Assembly (NCBI RefSeq): GCF_003950315.1
Contig: NZ_NGJT01000008.1
Coordinates: forward strand, 1-64,000
Source: Vagococcus bubulae
GTDB lineage: Bacteria; Bacillota; Bacilli; Lactobacillales; Vagococcaceae
Direction: 5' to 3'
DNA: 64,000 nucleotides
Positions 10,883-21,578 of this stretch are shown here, piece by piece (the stretch's first letter is position 1; each line of letters opens with the position of its first letter). The position numbers and the translations under genes were made by a program. The notes beneath the pieces are model-generated. The model worked only from the letters and a program-made list of their open reading frames with translations, was not told where the DNA came from and ran no database searches.

Positions 10883-12436
10883 GTGACGAAAGTATCTGAA
10901 CTTAAAGATATGGAAAAGATTATAGTGTTAGATTTTGGTAGCCAGTACAATCAATTAATTACGCGACGTATTCGCGAATTGGGAGTATTCTCAGAATTAT
11001 TGAGCCACAAAATTACTGCAGCAGAAATCAAAGAAATTGCTCCTAAGGGGATTGTTTTCTCTGGTGGACCAAACAGTGTGTATGATGATGGTAGTTTCCA
11101 AATTGATCCAGAAATATTTGAATTAGGAATTCCTATTTTAGGTATTTGTTATGGGATGCAATTAATGACACATAAATTAGGCGGAGTTGTGTCTGAAGCT
11201 GATAGCCGTGAATACGGTAAAGCAATGTTATCTTTAACAACTGAATCAACATTATTTGATTCTCTACCAAAAGAACAACAAGTTTGGATGAGTCATGGTG
11301 ACTTAGTAACAGAAGTACCTGAAGGATTTACTGTTACTGCTACAAGTGAAAACTGTCCAATCTCTGCTATGGAAAACCATGCGAAAAAAATGTATGCTGT
11401 GCAATTCCATCCAGAAGTTCGTCATTCAATCAATGGTAATGACATGCTACGTCAATTTGCTTTTGACATTTGTGGCTGTAAAGGTGATTGGTCAATGGAC
11501 AGCTTTATCGACATCGAAATCGCTAAAATCCGCGAACAAGTTGGAGACAAAAAAGTCTTACTTGCTTTATCAGGTGGGGTTGACTCAAGTGTTGTTGGAG
11601 TTTTACTACAACGCGCGATTGGTGACCAATTAACTTGTATCTTTGTTGACCATGGTTTATTACGTAAAGGTGAAGCAGACCAAGTAATGGAAAGTTTAGG
11701 CGGAAAATTTGGCTTAAACATCATTAAAGTGGATGCTAAAGATCGTTTCTTAGATAAATTAAAAGGTGTATCTGATCCTGAACAAAAACGTAAAATCATT
11801 GGTAATGAGTTTATCTACTTATTTGATGATGAAGCAGCGAAACTTGATGGGATTGAATTCTTAGCTCAAGGAACACTTTATACAGACGTTATCGAAAGTG
11901 GAACTGATACAGCTGAAGTTATCAAATCACATCATAACGTTGGTGGACTTCCTGAAGACATGGCGTTCAAATTAATTGAACCATTAAACACATTATTTAA
12001 AGATGAAGTTCGTGCATTAGGTACTGAACTTGATATGCCAGACTCAATCGTATGGCGTCAACCATTCCCAGGACCTGGATTAGGTATCCGTGTCTTAGGT
12101 GAAATCACTGAAGAAAAATTAGAAATTGTCCGTGAAAGTGACGCTATCCTACGCGAAGAAATCGCAAAAGCCGGTTTAGATCGTGACATTTGGCAATACT
12201 TTACTGTTTTACCAGGTATCCGTTCTGTTGGGGTTATGGGAGACGGTCGTACTTATGACTACACTATCGGTATCCGTGCGATTACATCAATCGACGGAAT
12301 GACTGCTGACTTTGCTCGTATTGATTGGGACCTATTACAAAAAATCTCAGTTCGTATCGTAAACGAAGTCGATCACGTTAACCGTATCGTGTACGATATT
12401 ACAAGTAAACCACCTGCAACTGTAGAGTGGGAATAA
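10883..12436 (+). CDS. guaA: GMP synthase (glutamine-hydrolysing)
   Basis: It converts XMP, glutamine and ATP to GMP. The N-terminal class I glutamine amidotransferase domain has the triad C89 (GICYGMQ), H176 and E178 (FHPEV). The ATP-pyrophosphatase domain has the PP-loop SGGVDSS at 230-236, and the C-terminal dimerisation domain ends in the invariant KPPATVEWE. Length is 517, normal for the family. It starts at GTG 10883 with AAAGGTGA upstream. Only 34 bases separate it from coaA, so there is no room for a purine riboswitch. A terminator follows immediately. Confidence 0.98.
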   Translation: MTKVSELKDMEKIIVLDFGSQYNQLITRRIRELGVFSELLSHKITAAEIKEIAPKGIVFSGGPNSVYDDGSFQIDPEIFELGIPILGICYGMQLMTHKLGGVVSEADSREYGKAMLSLTTESTLFDSLPKEQQVWMSHGDLVTEVPEGFTVTATSENCPISAMENHAKKMYAVQFHPEVRHSINGNDMLRQFAFDICGCKGDWSMDSFIDIEIAKIREQVGDKKVLLALSGGVDSSVVGVLLQRAIGDQLTCIFVDHGLLRKGEADQVMESLGGKFGLNIIKVDAKDRFLDKLKGVSDPEQKRKIIGNEFIYLFDDEAAKLDGIEFLAQGTLYTDVIESGTDTAEVIKSHHNVGGLPEDMAFKLIEPLNTLFKDEVRALGTELDMPDSIVWRQPFPGPGLGIRVLGEITEEKLEIVRESDAILREEIAKAGLDRDIWQYFTVLPGIRSVGVMGDGRTYDYTIGIRAITSIDGMTADFARIDWDLLQKISVRIVNEVDHVNRIVYDITSKPPATVEWE

Positions 12437-12442
12437 CAGAAA

Positions 12443-12492
12443 AGAGCTTAGAAACCTTTATCTATAAAGGTTCTAGGCTCTATTTTTTTTTA
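12443..12492 (+). terminator. Intrinsic terminator of guaA
   Basis: A 17-bp stem with one bulged A and one G-T pair (AGAGC...GCTCT outer arms, ACCTTTA/TAAAGGT inner arms) is followed by ATTTTTTTTT. It closes the thioesterase-coaA-guaA unit. Confidence 0.95.
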
Positions 12493-12516
12493 ACCAATCA
12501 ATACTTTTCCTTATTA

Positions 12517-13320
12517 TTAATTATCCAAAATTCTATCAAACTTTGAGTCAATCATTTTTATAATATCTTCATTTCTCCAACTTAATGATAATCTTTCTAA
12601 CTTGTTATTTTCATATAATAAAATTTCACCTGATCCCAATTGCTCATAATATGGTTTTTGGTTTAAAGGAGTAACTGTAAATGTATCAATTCCCACTATT
12701 TCGATTTTGGAATTTTTAACGATGTTTACATTTTTTTGTGGTGTATGTCCAACAATTTGTTTAGGATAATCAAGATTAGGAAACCTTGTTAATTCTTCAA
12801 AGTCTGCCCACAAAGGACTTCCAGAAATATATTTTCCACCTCTATAAATTCCTACATGATTGCTCAACCAAGCTACTTTTTCGATACTTTTTTTAGAAAT
12901 TTTCTCTAAATGCCACGCTTCTAGTCTATAATCCTCTGTATAACCTGCGTGACTTACAAGATAATTTCCCAATTCATAAGATACTTGTAATCCTAGCTTC
13001 ATTAACTGCTCTCTAATTTTCATAAAGTAATCAGGATTTTTTAAAGAATAAATTTTAGGACTAGAAATCAAATAATCCGAATCGTGATTTCCTAGTAACA
13101 TGATTACCTCGACACCATTATTTCCTAGCCTTTTCTTAAAATCTAACAAATAAGCTAATTCATCCATATACAACTTTATGTTTTCTGTTTGATTATATGC
13201 ATCAGTATAATCTCCTAATAAAATCAATTGTTCACAATTAAATTCTTTCAATTTTTTTTCGGCCATTGGCAAAATAATTTGTGCGGTCAAGTGTAAATCC
13301 CCAACTAAGATAGTCCTCAT
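12517..13320 (-). CDS. Metallophosphoesterase (calcineurin-like)
   Basis: This 267-residue protein has the full calcineurin-type metal-binding set: GDLH (7-10), GDYTD (36-40), GNHD (77-80), SHAG (123-126) and GHTP (191-194). It should be a metal-dependent phosphatase or nucleotide hydrolase in the cytoplasm. It sits alone between the guaA terminator and a decayed phosphatase gene, so context does not reveal the substrate. Its AT-richness and the neighbouring pseudogene suggest an accessory, perhaps acquired, patch; that is inference. Confidence 0.87.
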   Translation of the reverse strand: MRTILVGDLHLTAQIILPMAEKKLKEFNCEQLILLGDYTDAYNQTENIKLYMDELAYLLDFKKRLGNNGVEVIMLLGNHDSDYLISSPKIYSLKNPDYFMKIREQLMKLGLQVSYELGNYLVSHAGYTEDYRLEAWHLEKISKKSIEKVAWLSNHVGIYRGGKYISGSPLWADFEELTRFPNLDYPKQIVGHTPQKNVNIVKNSKIEIVGIDTFTVTPLNQKPYYEQLGSGEILLYENNKLERLSLSWRNEDIIKMIDSKFDRILDN

Positions 13321-13406
13321 ACTATTCTCTCATTTCATATCAACTATTAGACAAATAAACGATTTATACATAAACATAGATTACTCTAGATTTCCCTATT
13401 CGTCCA

Positions 13407-13740
13407 TTAGTTCAATAGTAGTATTTTGTGTATAAAATTTCCCAATACCTCAATTTTAGGAAAATATAAAGAACTAGCTTTCTTTTCATTAAATTCTCCA
13501 ATATAACCAAGATGTTTTAAAATGTAATAGCCAATAGATGGACTTCGACTAATTCCTTGCTCACAATGAAGAACAAAAAATTTATCATATTCTATTCTGT
13601 TAGTCTATTGCCCCCCAACTGGTATATTTCGGTCAATTTAATCAGCAATAAACCTTTTAATTAAACAATAAGCATCAACTAAATAACTAAAAAGATGATA
13701 GATTTGATAATAGTCTCAAATCCACCACCTTATAAATTCT
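13407..13740 (-). pseudogene. Decayed dual-specificity/tyrosine phosphatase gene
   Basis: The minus strand reads through a protein-like frame ending at TAA 13407-13409. It carries FFVLHCEQGISRS, a textbook C-x5-R phosphatase P-loop of the dual-specificity class (His codon at 13568-13566), followed by PSIGYYILKHLGY. Upstream the same frame is broken by TAG (13605-13607), another in-frame stop before IDRNIPVGGQ, and a further stop near 13714. No usable start remains. I call it a pseudogene of a small protein phosphatase. It fills the gap between the metallophosphoesterase and the phospho-beta-glucosidase. Confidence 0.72.
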
Positions 13741-13746
13741 AAATAA

Positions 13747-15234
<1,488 letters not shown>

Positions 15235-15371
15235 TTATTATGAATACATTGATTGTACTACTAATTAATTTTCATCATCTCACTATTCATATCTACTTTT
15301 TTTATTTTCTAATAACATATAAATCATACCTTTATTAAAAAGTGATATCAACAATTAATCCTCATTTTAAA

Positions 15372-15404
15372 CAAAAAAATCCTCTGACTTTTTGCCAGAG
15401 GATT
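15372..15404 (-). terminator. Intrinsic terminator of adhE
   Basis: The inverted repeat AATCCTCTG / CAGAGGATT (15378-15404) is followed on the minus strand by TTTTTTTG. It lies 12 bases after the adhE stop codon. Confidence 0.92.
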
Positions 15405-15415
15405 CAATCATTCAT

Positions 15416-18001
15416 TTAAACGCCTTCGTAAGCGTCCACTATAATTTGTTTCAATTCACTTACTAACGGTTCTTTTGGATTTGCTGTTGTACATTGATCT
15501 TCAAAGGCTAATTCTGCCATATTATCAACAGTTGAATCTAACGCGTCTTGTGTTACCCCTTGTGATTTCAGACTCATATCAATGCCAACACTCTTACCTA
15601 AGTCAATAATTGCTTGAATTAAACTATCAACTAATTCTTGTGTAGTATTTCCTTTAAGTCCTAAAATACGAGCAATGTCTGCATAATCTTCATCTGCTTT
15701 AAAGTATTCATATTTAGGGAATGCTGCATGTTTTACTGGTTTTGTCGCATTGTATTTTACAATGTGTGGTAATAAAATCGCGTTTGTACGACCATGTGGA
15801 ATGTTATATTCTCCACCAATTTTATGAGCAATTGAATGACAAATTCCTAAGAATGCATTGGCAAATGCCATCCCTGCTAGCGCTGAAGCATTATGCATTT
15901 TTTCTCTTGCGTCGAAGTCTTGTGTTTTAACAGATGTTTCTAAGTTTTCAAAGACTAGTTTAATGGCTTCAATACTTAATCCGCGAGAATAATCTGATGC
16001 CATAACTGACACATATGATTCTAACGCATGAGTTAACACGTCCATTCCTGTATCTGCTGCGATTGCTTTTGGCACAGATGTTACAAATTGTGGATCAATA
16101 ATTGCCACATCTGGAGTTAAAGCATAGTCTGCTAATGGGTATTTCACGTGAGTTTCACTGTCAGTAATAACCGCAAATGGTGTTACTTCTGCACCAGTAC
16201 CTGATGTTGTTGGAATACAGACTAATTGTGATTTAACTGCTTTAGGGAATTTATAAATACGTTTACGAATATCTAAGAATTTTTGTTTTGCACCAAAGAA
16301 TTCTGCTTCTGGATGCTCATAGAATAGCCACATACCTTTAGCTGCATCAATCGCTGACCCACCACCTAGAGCGATGATTGTATCTGGTTGGAAATCAACA
16401 ATTTGTTCTGTACCTTTATAAACAGTATTTGTTGAAGGATTTGGCTCAACTTCAGAGAAAATTCTTACTGAAACATCATTATCACGTGTATTTAACATAC
16501 GTGTCACTAAATCTGCATAACCTAATTTCACCATACCTGGGTCACAAACTAAGAACACTCGCTCAACATTATCCATAGCGCGTAGGTATTGTAATGAATT
16601 TTTCTCAAAGAATATTCTTGAAGGTAATCTGAACCATTGCATATTTTTTCTCCTTCTTGCGATTGTTTTGACATTAATTAAGTTAACGGCTGACACGTTA
16701 CGTGATGTGGAATTTTTACCTTGAGATCCACAACCTAAAGTTAATGATGGAATCATTTCATTATAAATATCTCCAATACCACCTAATGCTGCTGGTGAAT
16801 TAACTAAGATACGGTTGGCTCTCATACGCATACCAAAGGCTAATTCAACATCTAAGTTAGTTGTATGAATACTTGCTGTATGACCTAAACCAAACTCCAA
16901 CATATTCTCACATAAAACAAACGCATCTTCTTGAGATTTTGCTTTTACCATGGCTAAAACTGGTGATAATTTTTCTAATGATAATGGATATTTTGCACCC
17001 GTTCCTTCTAGTTCGGCAATCAACACTTGTGTTTTTTCTGGCACTTTAATACCTGCAAGCTGTGCTATCTCAGTTGCTGGTTTCCCAACAATTGCAGCAT
17101 TAACAGCTGTTTTTGTTTCATTCATTACGACATCTTCTAATTGTGATAATTCGCTTGGTTTAACAAAATAAACATAGTGACGTTTAAATTCTTCTTTTAC
17201 TTCATTATAGATTTCTTTATCAACTATCACACCTTGTTCTGTTGCGCAAATCATTCCATTATCAAATGATTTTGATAAAACTAAATCTTGAACTGAACGG
17301 CGGATGTTAGCTGTTTTTTCTAAATAAGCTGGTGTGTTACCTGGTCCAACTCCTAATGCTGGTTTTCCAGTTGAATAAGCAGCCTTCACCATACCACTAC
17401 CACCTGTTGCTAACACAATAGCCACATCTAGATGATTCATTAAAGCATTTGTTCCTTCTAATGAAGGTGTATCAATCCATTGAATACAGTTTTCAGGAGC
17501 TCCTGCTGCTATCGCCGCATCTCTTACAACAGTTGCTGCCGCTGCTGAAGATTTTTGTGCACTTGGATGGAAAGCAAAGACGATTGGATTTCGTGTTTTA
17601 ATAGCAATTAATGATTTAAAGATAGTTGTAGAGGTTGGATTCGTTGTTGGTGTCACACCACAAATAATACCGACTGGTTCGGCAATTTCAATTAGTTCAG
17701 ATTGTAAATCCTCTGAAATCACACCAACTGTTTTATCATCTTTGATGTCGTTCCAAATACTTTCTGAAGCAAACATGTTTTTGATGGCTTTATCTTCAAA
17801 AACACCTCTACCTGTTTCTTCCACAGCTAATTTAGCTAAAGGCATATGTTGATCCATTGCTGCAATTGCCATTTTTTGAACGATTGTATCGACTTTTTCT
17901 TGGTCAAAAGCCATCATCTCTTTCAAAGCAACTTTAGCATTACCTACTAACTTATCTACTTGAGTAATAATTGTATTCTCTGTCTTTTTTTCAGAAACCA
18001 T
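15416..18001 (-). CDS. adhE: Bifunctional acetaldehyde-CoA/alcohol dehydrogenase
   Basis: AdhE reduces acetyl-CoA to acetaldehyde and then ethanol, regenerating two NAD+ in fermentation. The first half (about 1-440) is the CoA-acylating aldehyde dehydrogenase, with the catalytic Cys in NGMICATEQ near residue 252. The second half (about 450-861) is an iron-dependent alcohol dehydrogenase with the GGGSAIDAAK and HKIGGEYNIPHGRTNAILLPH motifs. The frame opens at 18019, but that region contains the AGGAGGA ribosome binding site itself, so translation starts at ATG 18001, giving 861 residues. A cre-like site and a possible Rex half-site lie upstream. Confidence 0.97.
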   Translation of the reverse strand: MVSEKKTENTIITQVDKLVGNAKVALKEMMAFDQEKVDTIVQKMAIAAMDQHMPLAKLAVEETGRGVFEDKAIKNMFASESIWNDIKDDKTVGVISEDLQSELIEIAEPVGIICGVTPTTNPTSTTIFKSLIAIKTRNPIVFAFHPSAQKSSAAAATVVRDAAIAAGAPENCIQWIDTPSLEGTNALMNHLDVAIVLATGGSGMVKAAYSTGKPALGVGPGNTPAYLEKTANIRRSVQDLVLSKSFDNGMICATEQGVIVDKEIYNEVKEEFKRHYVYFVKPSELSQLEDVVMNETKTAVNAAIVGKPATEIAQLAGIKVPEKTQVLIAELEGTGAKYPLSLEKLSPVLAMVKAKSQEDAFVLCENMLEFGLGHTASIHTTNLDVELAFGMRMRANRILVNSPAALGGIGDIYNEMIPSLTLGCGSQGKNSTSRNVSAVNLINVKTIARRRKNMQWFRLPSRIFFEKNSLQYLRAMDNVERVFLVCDPGMVKLGYADLVTRMLNTRDNDVSVRIFSEVEPNPSTNTVYKGTEQIVDFQPDTIIALGGGSAIDAAKGMWLFYEHPEAEFFGAKQKFLDIRKRIYKFPKAVKSQLVCIPTTSGTGAEVTPFAVITDSETHVKYPLADYALTPDVAIIDPQFVTSVPKAIAADTGMDVLTHALESYVSVMASDYSRGLSIEAIKLVFENLETSVKTQDFDAREKMHNASALAGMAFANAFLGICHSIAHKIGGEYNIPHGRTNAILLPHIVKYNATKPVKHAAFPKYEYFKADEDYADIARILGLKGNTTQELVDSLIQAIIDLGKSVGIDMSLKSQGVTQDALDSTVDNMAELAFEDQCTTANPKEPLVSELKQIIVDAYEGV

Positions 18002-18019
18002 GAATCTTCCTCCTATCAT

Positions 18020-18035
18020 TTGTTTGCGCTTTCAT
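18020..18035 (-). promoter_or_regulatory. cre-like (CcpA) site in the adhE leader
   Basis: On the minus strand ATGAAAGCGCAAACAA matches the cre consensus WTGNAANCGNWNNCW at every defined position. It lies between the likely -10 box (TATACT, 18046-18051) and the adhE ribosome binding site, a location where CcpA would block transcription. Confidence 0.65.
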
Positions 18036-18045
18036 TTGCATTTAT

Positions 18046-18064
18046 AGTATATTAAATTTCACAA
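18046..18064 (-). promoter_or_regulatory. adhE -10 region with possible Rex half-site
   Basis: The minus strand reads TTGTGAAAT then TTAATATACT. TATACT is a good -10 box, and TTGTGAAAT equals one arm of the Rex operator; the second arm is poor. adhE is a known target of the NADH-sensing repressor Rex in Firmicutes. No good -35 box is seen. Confidence 0.4.
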
Positions 18065-18117
18065 AGATGTAGGTAGGACTTTTTTAAGATGTTTTTGGAT
18101 TTTTTTCTGTTTATTAA

Positions 18118-18146
18118 TTAAACACCCTGTCTTTATATGATATACT
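18118..18146 (+). promoter_or_regulatory. Promoter of the AraC-type regulator
   Basis: TTAAAC (18118-18123), a 17-base spacer and TATACT (18141-18146) lie about 75 bases before ATG 18220, divergent from adhE. Confidence 0.5.
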
Positions 18147-18219
18147 AAACTAAACAGTCACTTTTTTTATTTTCACCACCAGTCAGTTTGTGAATTTTTG
18201 CATTAAAGGAGTGTTATTT

Positions 18220-18990
18220 ATGTGCTATATGATGATTGTTACAACTAACGAGCAAGTCAATGACCAGATAAAAAAATTAGTAAATACCTATTTTATTAAC
18301 GTCTTTTTACTACCTGATTCCACCTCTTATGACGATGCCATCTGTGTTACTAATAACTACTTTCCCGAAATTATTCTCTTAGATATTTCTCTAAAAGATA
18401 CCAATCCATTCGATTTACAAAAAAAATTACAAGCTATCCGTCCAAATTGTCGTTTTATCACTATCGACCATGAAGAAAATTTTTCTCATATCAAACAGTC
18501 CATGCAATTAGGTTCTCTTGACTATTTAACCTTTCCATTTAACGAACAAGAAATACTTGAATCCATCCACCGAGCGATTATTTCATTAAATCAAGTCTCT
18601 TTACTTGGTAAATCAACCAAAGATAGAGTCTCTACAAATAATGATATGACCTATTCTATGATTGATTATATTCATTCAAACTACCATACTCAATTAACAC
18701 TTGAGAAGTTAGCTGATTACTTACATCTAAATAAATATTATGTGTCAGGTTTATTTAAAAAAGAAACGGGTATGACGTTTAATCATTATTTAACCGAATA
18801 TCGCATTGAGCAAGCAAAAATTCTATTAAAAGAATCAAATGACTTATTGGCAGATATTAGTCAGCAAGTAGGTTATAATGACCCTGCTTATTTTAGTCGC
18901 ATCTTTAAAAAGAAAACGACTATGTCACCCATTAGCTATCGCCAATTACATTACGGGGACACTAGACCTGTTGTCTCTATGATGAATTAA
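18220..18990 (+). CDS. AraC-family regulator with atypical receiver domain
   Basis: The 256-residue protein has an N-terminal CheY-like domain (about 1-120) and a C-terminal double helix-turn-helix of the AraC type (about 150-245: LTLEKLADYLHLNKYYVSGLFKKETG, then ADISQQVGYNDPAYFSRIFKK). The phospho-acceptor position D55 (IILLDIS) is present. The acidic pair normally near residues 8-9 is replaced by TT (MIVTTNE), and the conserved Lys of the K-P-F motif is Phe (TFPFNE). No histidine kinase gene adjoins it. I start it at ATG 18220 (AAAGGAGTG upstream), not at 18190. It is divergent from adhE and may control it. Confidence 0.85.
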   Translation: MCYMMIVTTNEQVNDQIKKLVNTYFINVFLLPDSTSYDDAICVTNNYFPEIILLDISLKDTNPFDLQKKLQAIRPNCRFITIDHEENFSHIKQSMQLGSLDYLTFPFNEQEILESIHRAIISLNQVSLLGKSTKDRVSTNNDMTYSMIDYIHSNYHTQLTLEKLADYLHLNKYYVSGLFKKETGMTFNHYLTEYRIEQAKILLKESNDLLADISQQVGYNDPAYFSRIFKKKTTMSPISYRQLHYGDTRPVVSMMN

Positions 18991-18991
18991 A

Positions 18992-19030
18992 AGAACACCT
19001 TATCTACTAAAAATATAGATAAGGTGTTCT
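18992..19030. terminator. Bidirectional terminator
   Basis: A perfect 15-bp stem (AGAACACCTTATCTA / TAGATAAGGTGTTCT) lies between the convergent regulator and ulaF genes, with ATTTAATTTT on the plus side and an A-rich (T on minus) flank on the other. Confidence 0.85.
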
Positions 19031-19032
19031 AT

Positions 19033-19749
19033 TTAATTTTGTCCGTAGTATGCGCCAGCACCATGTTTTCTAAAATAATGTTTATCTAATAAATATTGCG
19101 GAATTGTTGATATATGAGCATTCACCATTTCAGTTTCCCTAGCCATTGTGCAAACTTCATCTAAAATCAGACTGTTTTCAACTGCTTTTTTGGGTGTTGC
19201 TCCCCAAGTGAATGGTCCATGACCATAAACTAGTACAGCCGGTACTTCATTTGGTGAAAGGTTTCTTTCCTTAAATGTTTCAACAATAACATTTCCTGTA
19301 TTTTCTTCGTAAGCTTCTTCTACTTCTTTATCTGTTAGTTGGCGAGTGCAAGGGACATTCCCATAAAATGTGTCCGCATGAGTTGTACCATATGCTGGTA
19401 AATCACGCCCTGCCTGTGCCCACATGACTGAATTAGTTGAGTGTGTATGTACAACTGCTGAAATTTCTGGCATTTCTCGGTATAATACCACATGAGTTGG
19501 TAAATCAGATGACGGTTTTAATGACTCTTTTTCTAACAGCTTGCCATCTAAATCTGTTACTACCATTTGATCTGCCGTCATCTCTTTATAGTCAACACCA
19601 CTTGGCTTAATGACAATCACGCCTAACTCTCTATTCACTTCACTGACATTGCCCCAAGTTAGCTTTACTAACTCTAAATCAGGCAATTGAAGATTTGCTT
19701 CATAAACACGTTGTTTCATTTCTTTAATTAGTTGATTATTCAATGTCAT
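19033..19749 (-). CDS. ulaF: L-ribulose-5-phosphate 4-epimerase (ascorbate pathway)
   Basis: This 238-residue class II aldolase-fold epimerase of the AraD/UlaF/SgbE family converts L-ribulose-5-phosphate to D-xylulose-5-phosphate. The zinc ligands H101 and H103 (VVHTHS) are present, with the KPSG substrate-binding motif at 48-51 and the C-terminal YYGQ ending typical of the family. As last gene of the ula operon it delivers the product to the pentose phosphate/phosphoketolase route. It overlaps ulaE by 14 bases, so expression is coupled. Confidence 0.94.
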   Translation of the reverse strand: MTLNNQLIKEMKQRVYEANLQLPDLELVKLTWGNVSEVNRELGVIVIKPSGVDYKEMTADQMVVTDLDGKLLEKESLKPSSDLPTHVVLYREMPEISAVVHTHSTNSVMWAQAGRDLPAYGTTHADTFYGNVPCTRQLTDKEVEEAYEENTGNVIVETFKERNLSPNEVPAVLVYGHGPFTWGATPKKAVENSLILDEVCTMARETEMVNAHISTIPQYLLDKHYFRKHGAGAYYGQN

Positions 19750-20596
19750 AACCTGCCTTTTTTAAGATAGGATATAAATATTCTTTAGCTTTCATGATTT
19801 CTTTTTCATAATCATCACTCGATTCACTCCACATTTCAATTAAGAATGTTCCATCATATTCCAAACGTTTTAAGCATTTTAATAATCCTAAAAAATCTAC
19901 ACACCCATCGCCAAAAGGAACATCTCTAAATTGACCAGGAAACGTATCTGTCACCTCGTAAGTATCCTTTAAATGAATAGACGTTATATAATCTATCCCT
20001 TTTTCTAGCTCAACTGATGGAGAATTTTCAGGCCATGCTGACAGATTCCCTAAATCTGGATAAACTTGTAAATAAGGTGAATGAATTTGTTCTTTGATTT
20101 CAATGAATTTTGAAATAGAACTCATAAAAGGATCATCCATAATTTCAATAGATAACACAACACCATATTGTGAGGCTAAAGAAACGGCTTCTTTTAATCC
20201 TTCAATAAATAATTCTCGTGATTCAATCGTTTTATCTTCATAATAAACATCATAACCTGCTACCTGAATCACTTTTATGCTCAATTTGTGAGCTAAATGA
20301 ATGGCTTTTACCATCATTTCTTTTGCCATCTTTTGATTTTCTTGATTAGCGGAACCGTACGCAAATCGTCTATGTCCACTCAAACAAATTGAATTGATTC
20401 GTGTACCAGATTTAAACATACTTTCTCTCAACCTATCAATTTCATCATCTGTCCAATCAAGACGGGCTAAACGTTCATCCGTTTCATCTATTGACATTTC
20501 AATGAAGTCAAAACCAAGCTCTTTAACGATAGTAAAACGTTCATCCCATGAAATGTTTTTAGGTAAAGCTTTTTCATAAATACCTATTTGAGCCAT
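19736..20596 (-). CDS. ulaE: L-ribulose/L-xylulose-5-phosphate 3-epimerase
   Basis: This 286-residue TIM-barrel protein of the xylose-isomerase-like epimerase family (UlaE/SgbU) interconverts L-xylulose-5-phosphate and L-ribulose-5-phosphate. Metal-binding carboxylates and His are visible in SIEIMDD, VYPDLGNLSAW, SIHLKDT and FLIEMWSE. Its place between ulaD and ulaF matches the biochemical order: decarboxylase, 3-epimerase, 4-epimerase. Confidence 0.93.
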   Translation of the reverse strand: MAQIGIYEKALPKNISWDERFTIVKELGFDFIEMSIDETDERLARLDWTDDEIDRLRESMFKSGTRINSICLSGHRRFAYGSANQENQKMAKEMMVKAIHLAHKLSIKVIQVAGYDVYYEDKTIESRELFIEGLKEAVSLASQYGVVLSIEIMDDPFMSSISKFIEIKEQIHSPYLQVYPDLGNLSAWPENSPSVELEKGIDYITSIHLKDTYEVTDTFPGQFRDVPFGDGCVDFLGLLKCLKRLEYDGTFLIEMWSESSDDYEKEIMKAKEYLYPILKKAGYDIE

Positions 20597-20601
20597 TCAA
20601 C

Positions 20602-21240
20602 CTACCCCCAAATACGTTTGATTTCGTCTTTAAACTCTTGAGCTGCCTGTTTAGGATTCTCAGCTGCCGAAATTCCTCGACCTGCAATAAAGTTATACAC
20701 ATTTATTCCTTCAAATAATTTTAATGTATCCACATTTAATCCACCTGTCACAGATACATCAAATCCCATATCAATCAATTTTTTTACTTTAGTCAAGTCT
20801 TTTTCGCCCCATGTTTCACCTGAAAGCAGTGCATCACGACTTTGATGGTAGATAGCTTGTTTAATCCCAATATCTCGCCATTGTTGCGCTTGTTCATAAG
20901 TCCAATCACCATATAACTCAACTTGTAATTCTTTTACCTCTTTTTGAGCAGCTTGCATAGTGGGAATCGTCGCACAACAGATAACTGTCATGAAATCGGC
21001 TCCAGCATCTGAAACGTTTTTCGCTACCGTACCACCAGCATCTGCACATTTGGTATCAGCTACTATAATTTTGTCTGGGTACATACTTCTAATACAACTA
21101 ATGGCTTTGCTACCTTCTTGAAGACAGAGGATTGTTCCGACTTCAATAATATCTACCACGTCACCCACATTAAAAACATCCGCTAATGCTCCTTCTAAAT
21201 CATTGTGATCTAGAGCAATTTGTAATTTTGGTAATGTCAT
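20602..21240 (-). CDS. ulaD: 3-keto-L-gulonate-6-phosphate decarboxylase
   Basis: This 212-residue member of the orotidine-5'-phosphate decarboxylase superfamily has the KGPDC active-site residues: D11 (LDH), E33 (IIEVG), and D62 and K64 in VADTKCADAGG. It decarboxylates 3-keto-L-gulonate-6-phosphate to L-xylulose-5-phosphate with Mg2+. Hexulose-6-phosphate synthase is the close alternative, but the ula neighbours on both sides settle the assignment. Confidence 0.94.
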   Translation of the reverse strand: MTLPKLQIALDHNDLEGALADVFNVGDVVDIIEVGTILCLQEGSKAISCIRSMYPDKIIVADTKCADAGGTVAKNVSDAGADFMTVICCATIPTMQAAQKEVKELQVELYGDWTYEQAQQWRDIGIKQAIYHQSRDALLSGETWGEKDLTKVKKLIDMGFDVSVTGGLNVDTLKLFEGINVYNFIAGRGISAAENPKQAAQEFKDEIKRIWG

Positions 21241-21252
21241 ATTAATAGCTCC

Positions 21253-21552
21253 TTATTTTCTATTTTTATAAAGATCCGTTTCAGCAAATTTTTCACCAAT
21301 CTCTTTTGCTGACATCACATTTTTAATCCCAATTACTGTCACACCTTTTTTCTGTGCTTGTTCAAACATATTTAAAAAGTTTACTGGTGTAAACACCACA
21401 TCATATTGACTTGCTGAACTTTTCCCTTCTGAAATAGAGCAGTGATGAATTTTGGTAATAGGGATACTCAATTCTTTCATCGCTTTTTCCACACTTCTCA
21501 TCATCATTAAACTAGTTCCTGATCCATTTGCGCAAGATACTAAAATTCTCAT
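21253..21552 (-). CDS. ulaB: PTS L-ascorbate EIIB component
   Basis: This 99-residue cytoplasmic EIIB domain starts MRILVSCANGSGTS, where C7 is the phospho-accepting cysteine followed by the phosphate loop. It takes phosphate from UlaC and passes it to ascorbate during transport through UlaA. Encoding IIA, IIC and IIB as separate proteins next to one another is the normal ula arrangement. Confidence 0.93.
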   Translation of the reverse strand: MRILVSCANGSGTSLMMMRSVEKAMKELSIPITKIHHCSISEGKSSASQYDVVFTPVNFLNMFEQAQKKGVTVIGIKNVMSAKEIGEKFAETDLYKNRK

Positions 21553-21578
21553 TGTAAAACCCTCCGTATATTTTTATT

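Noticed and set aside
11452-11799. 115-codon minus-strand frame within guaA
   Set aside because: Lies wholly inside the well-conserved guaA gene and has no start signal or family resemblance.
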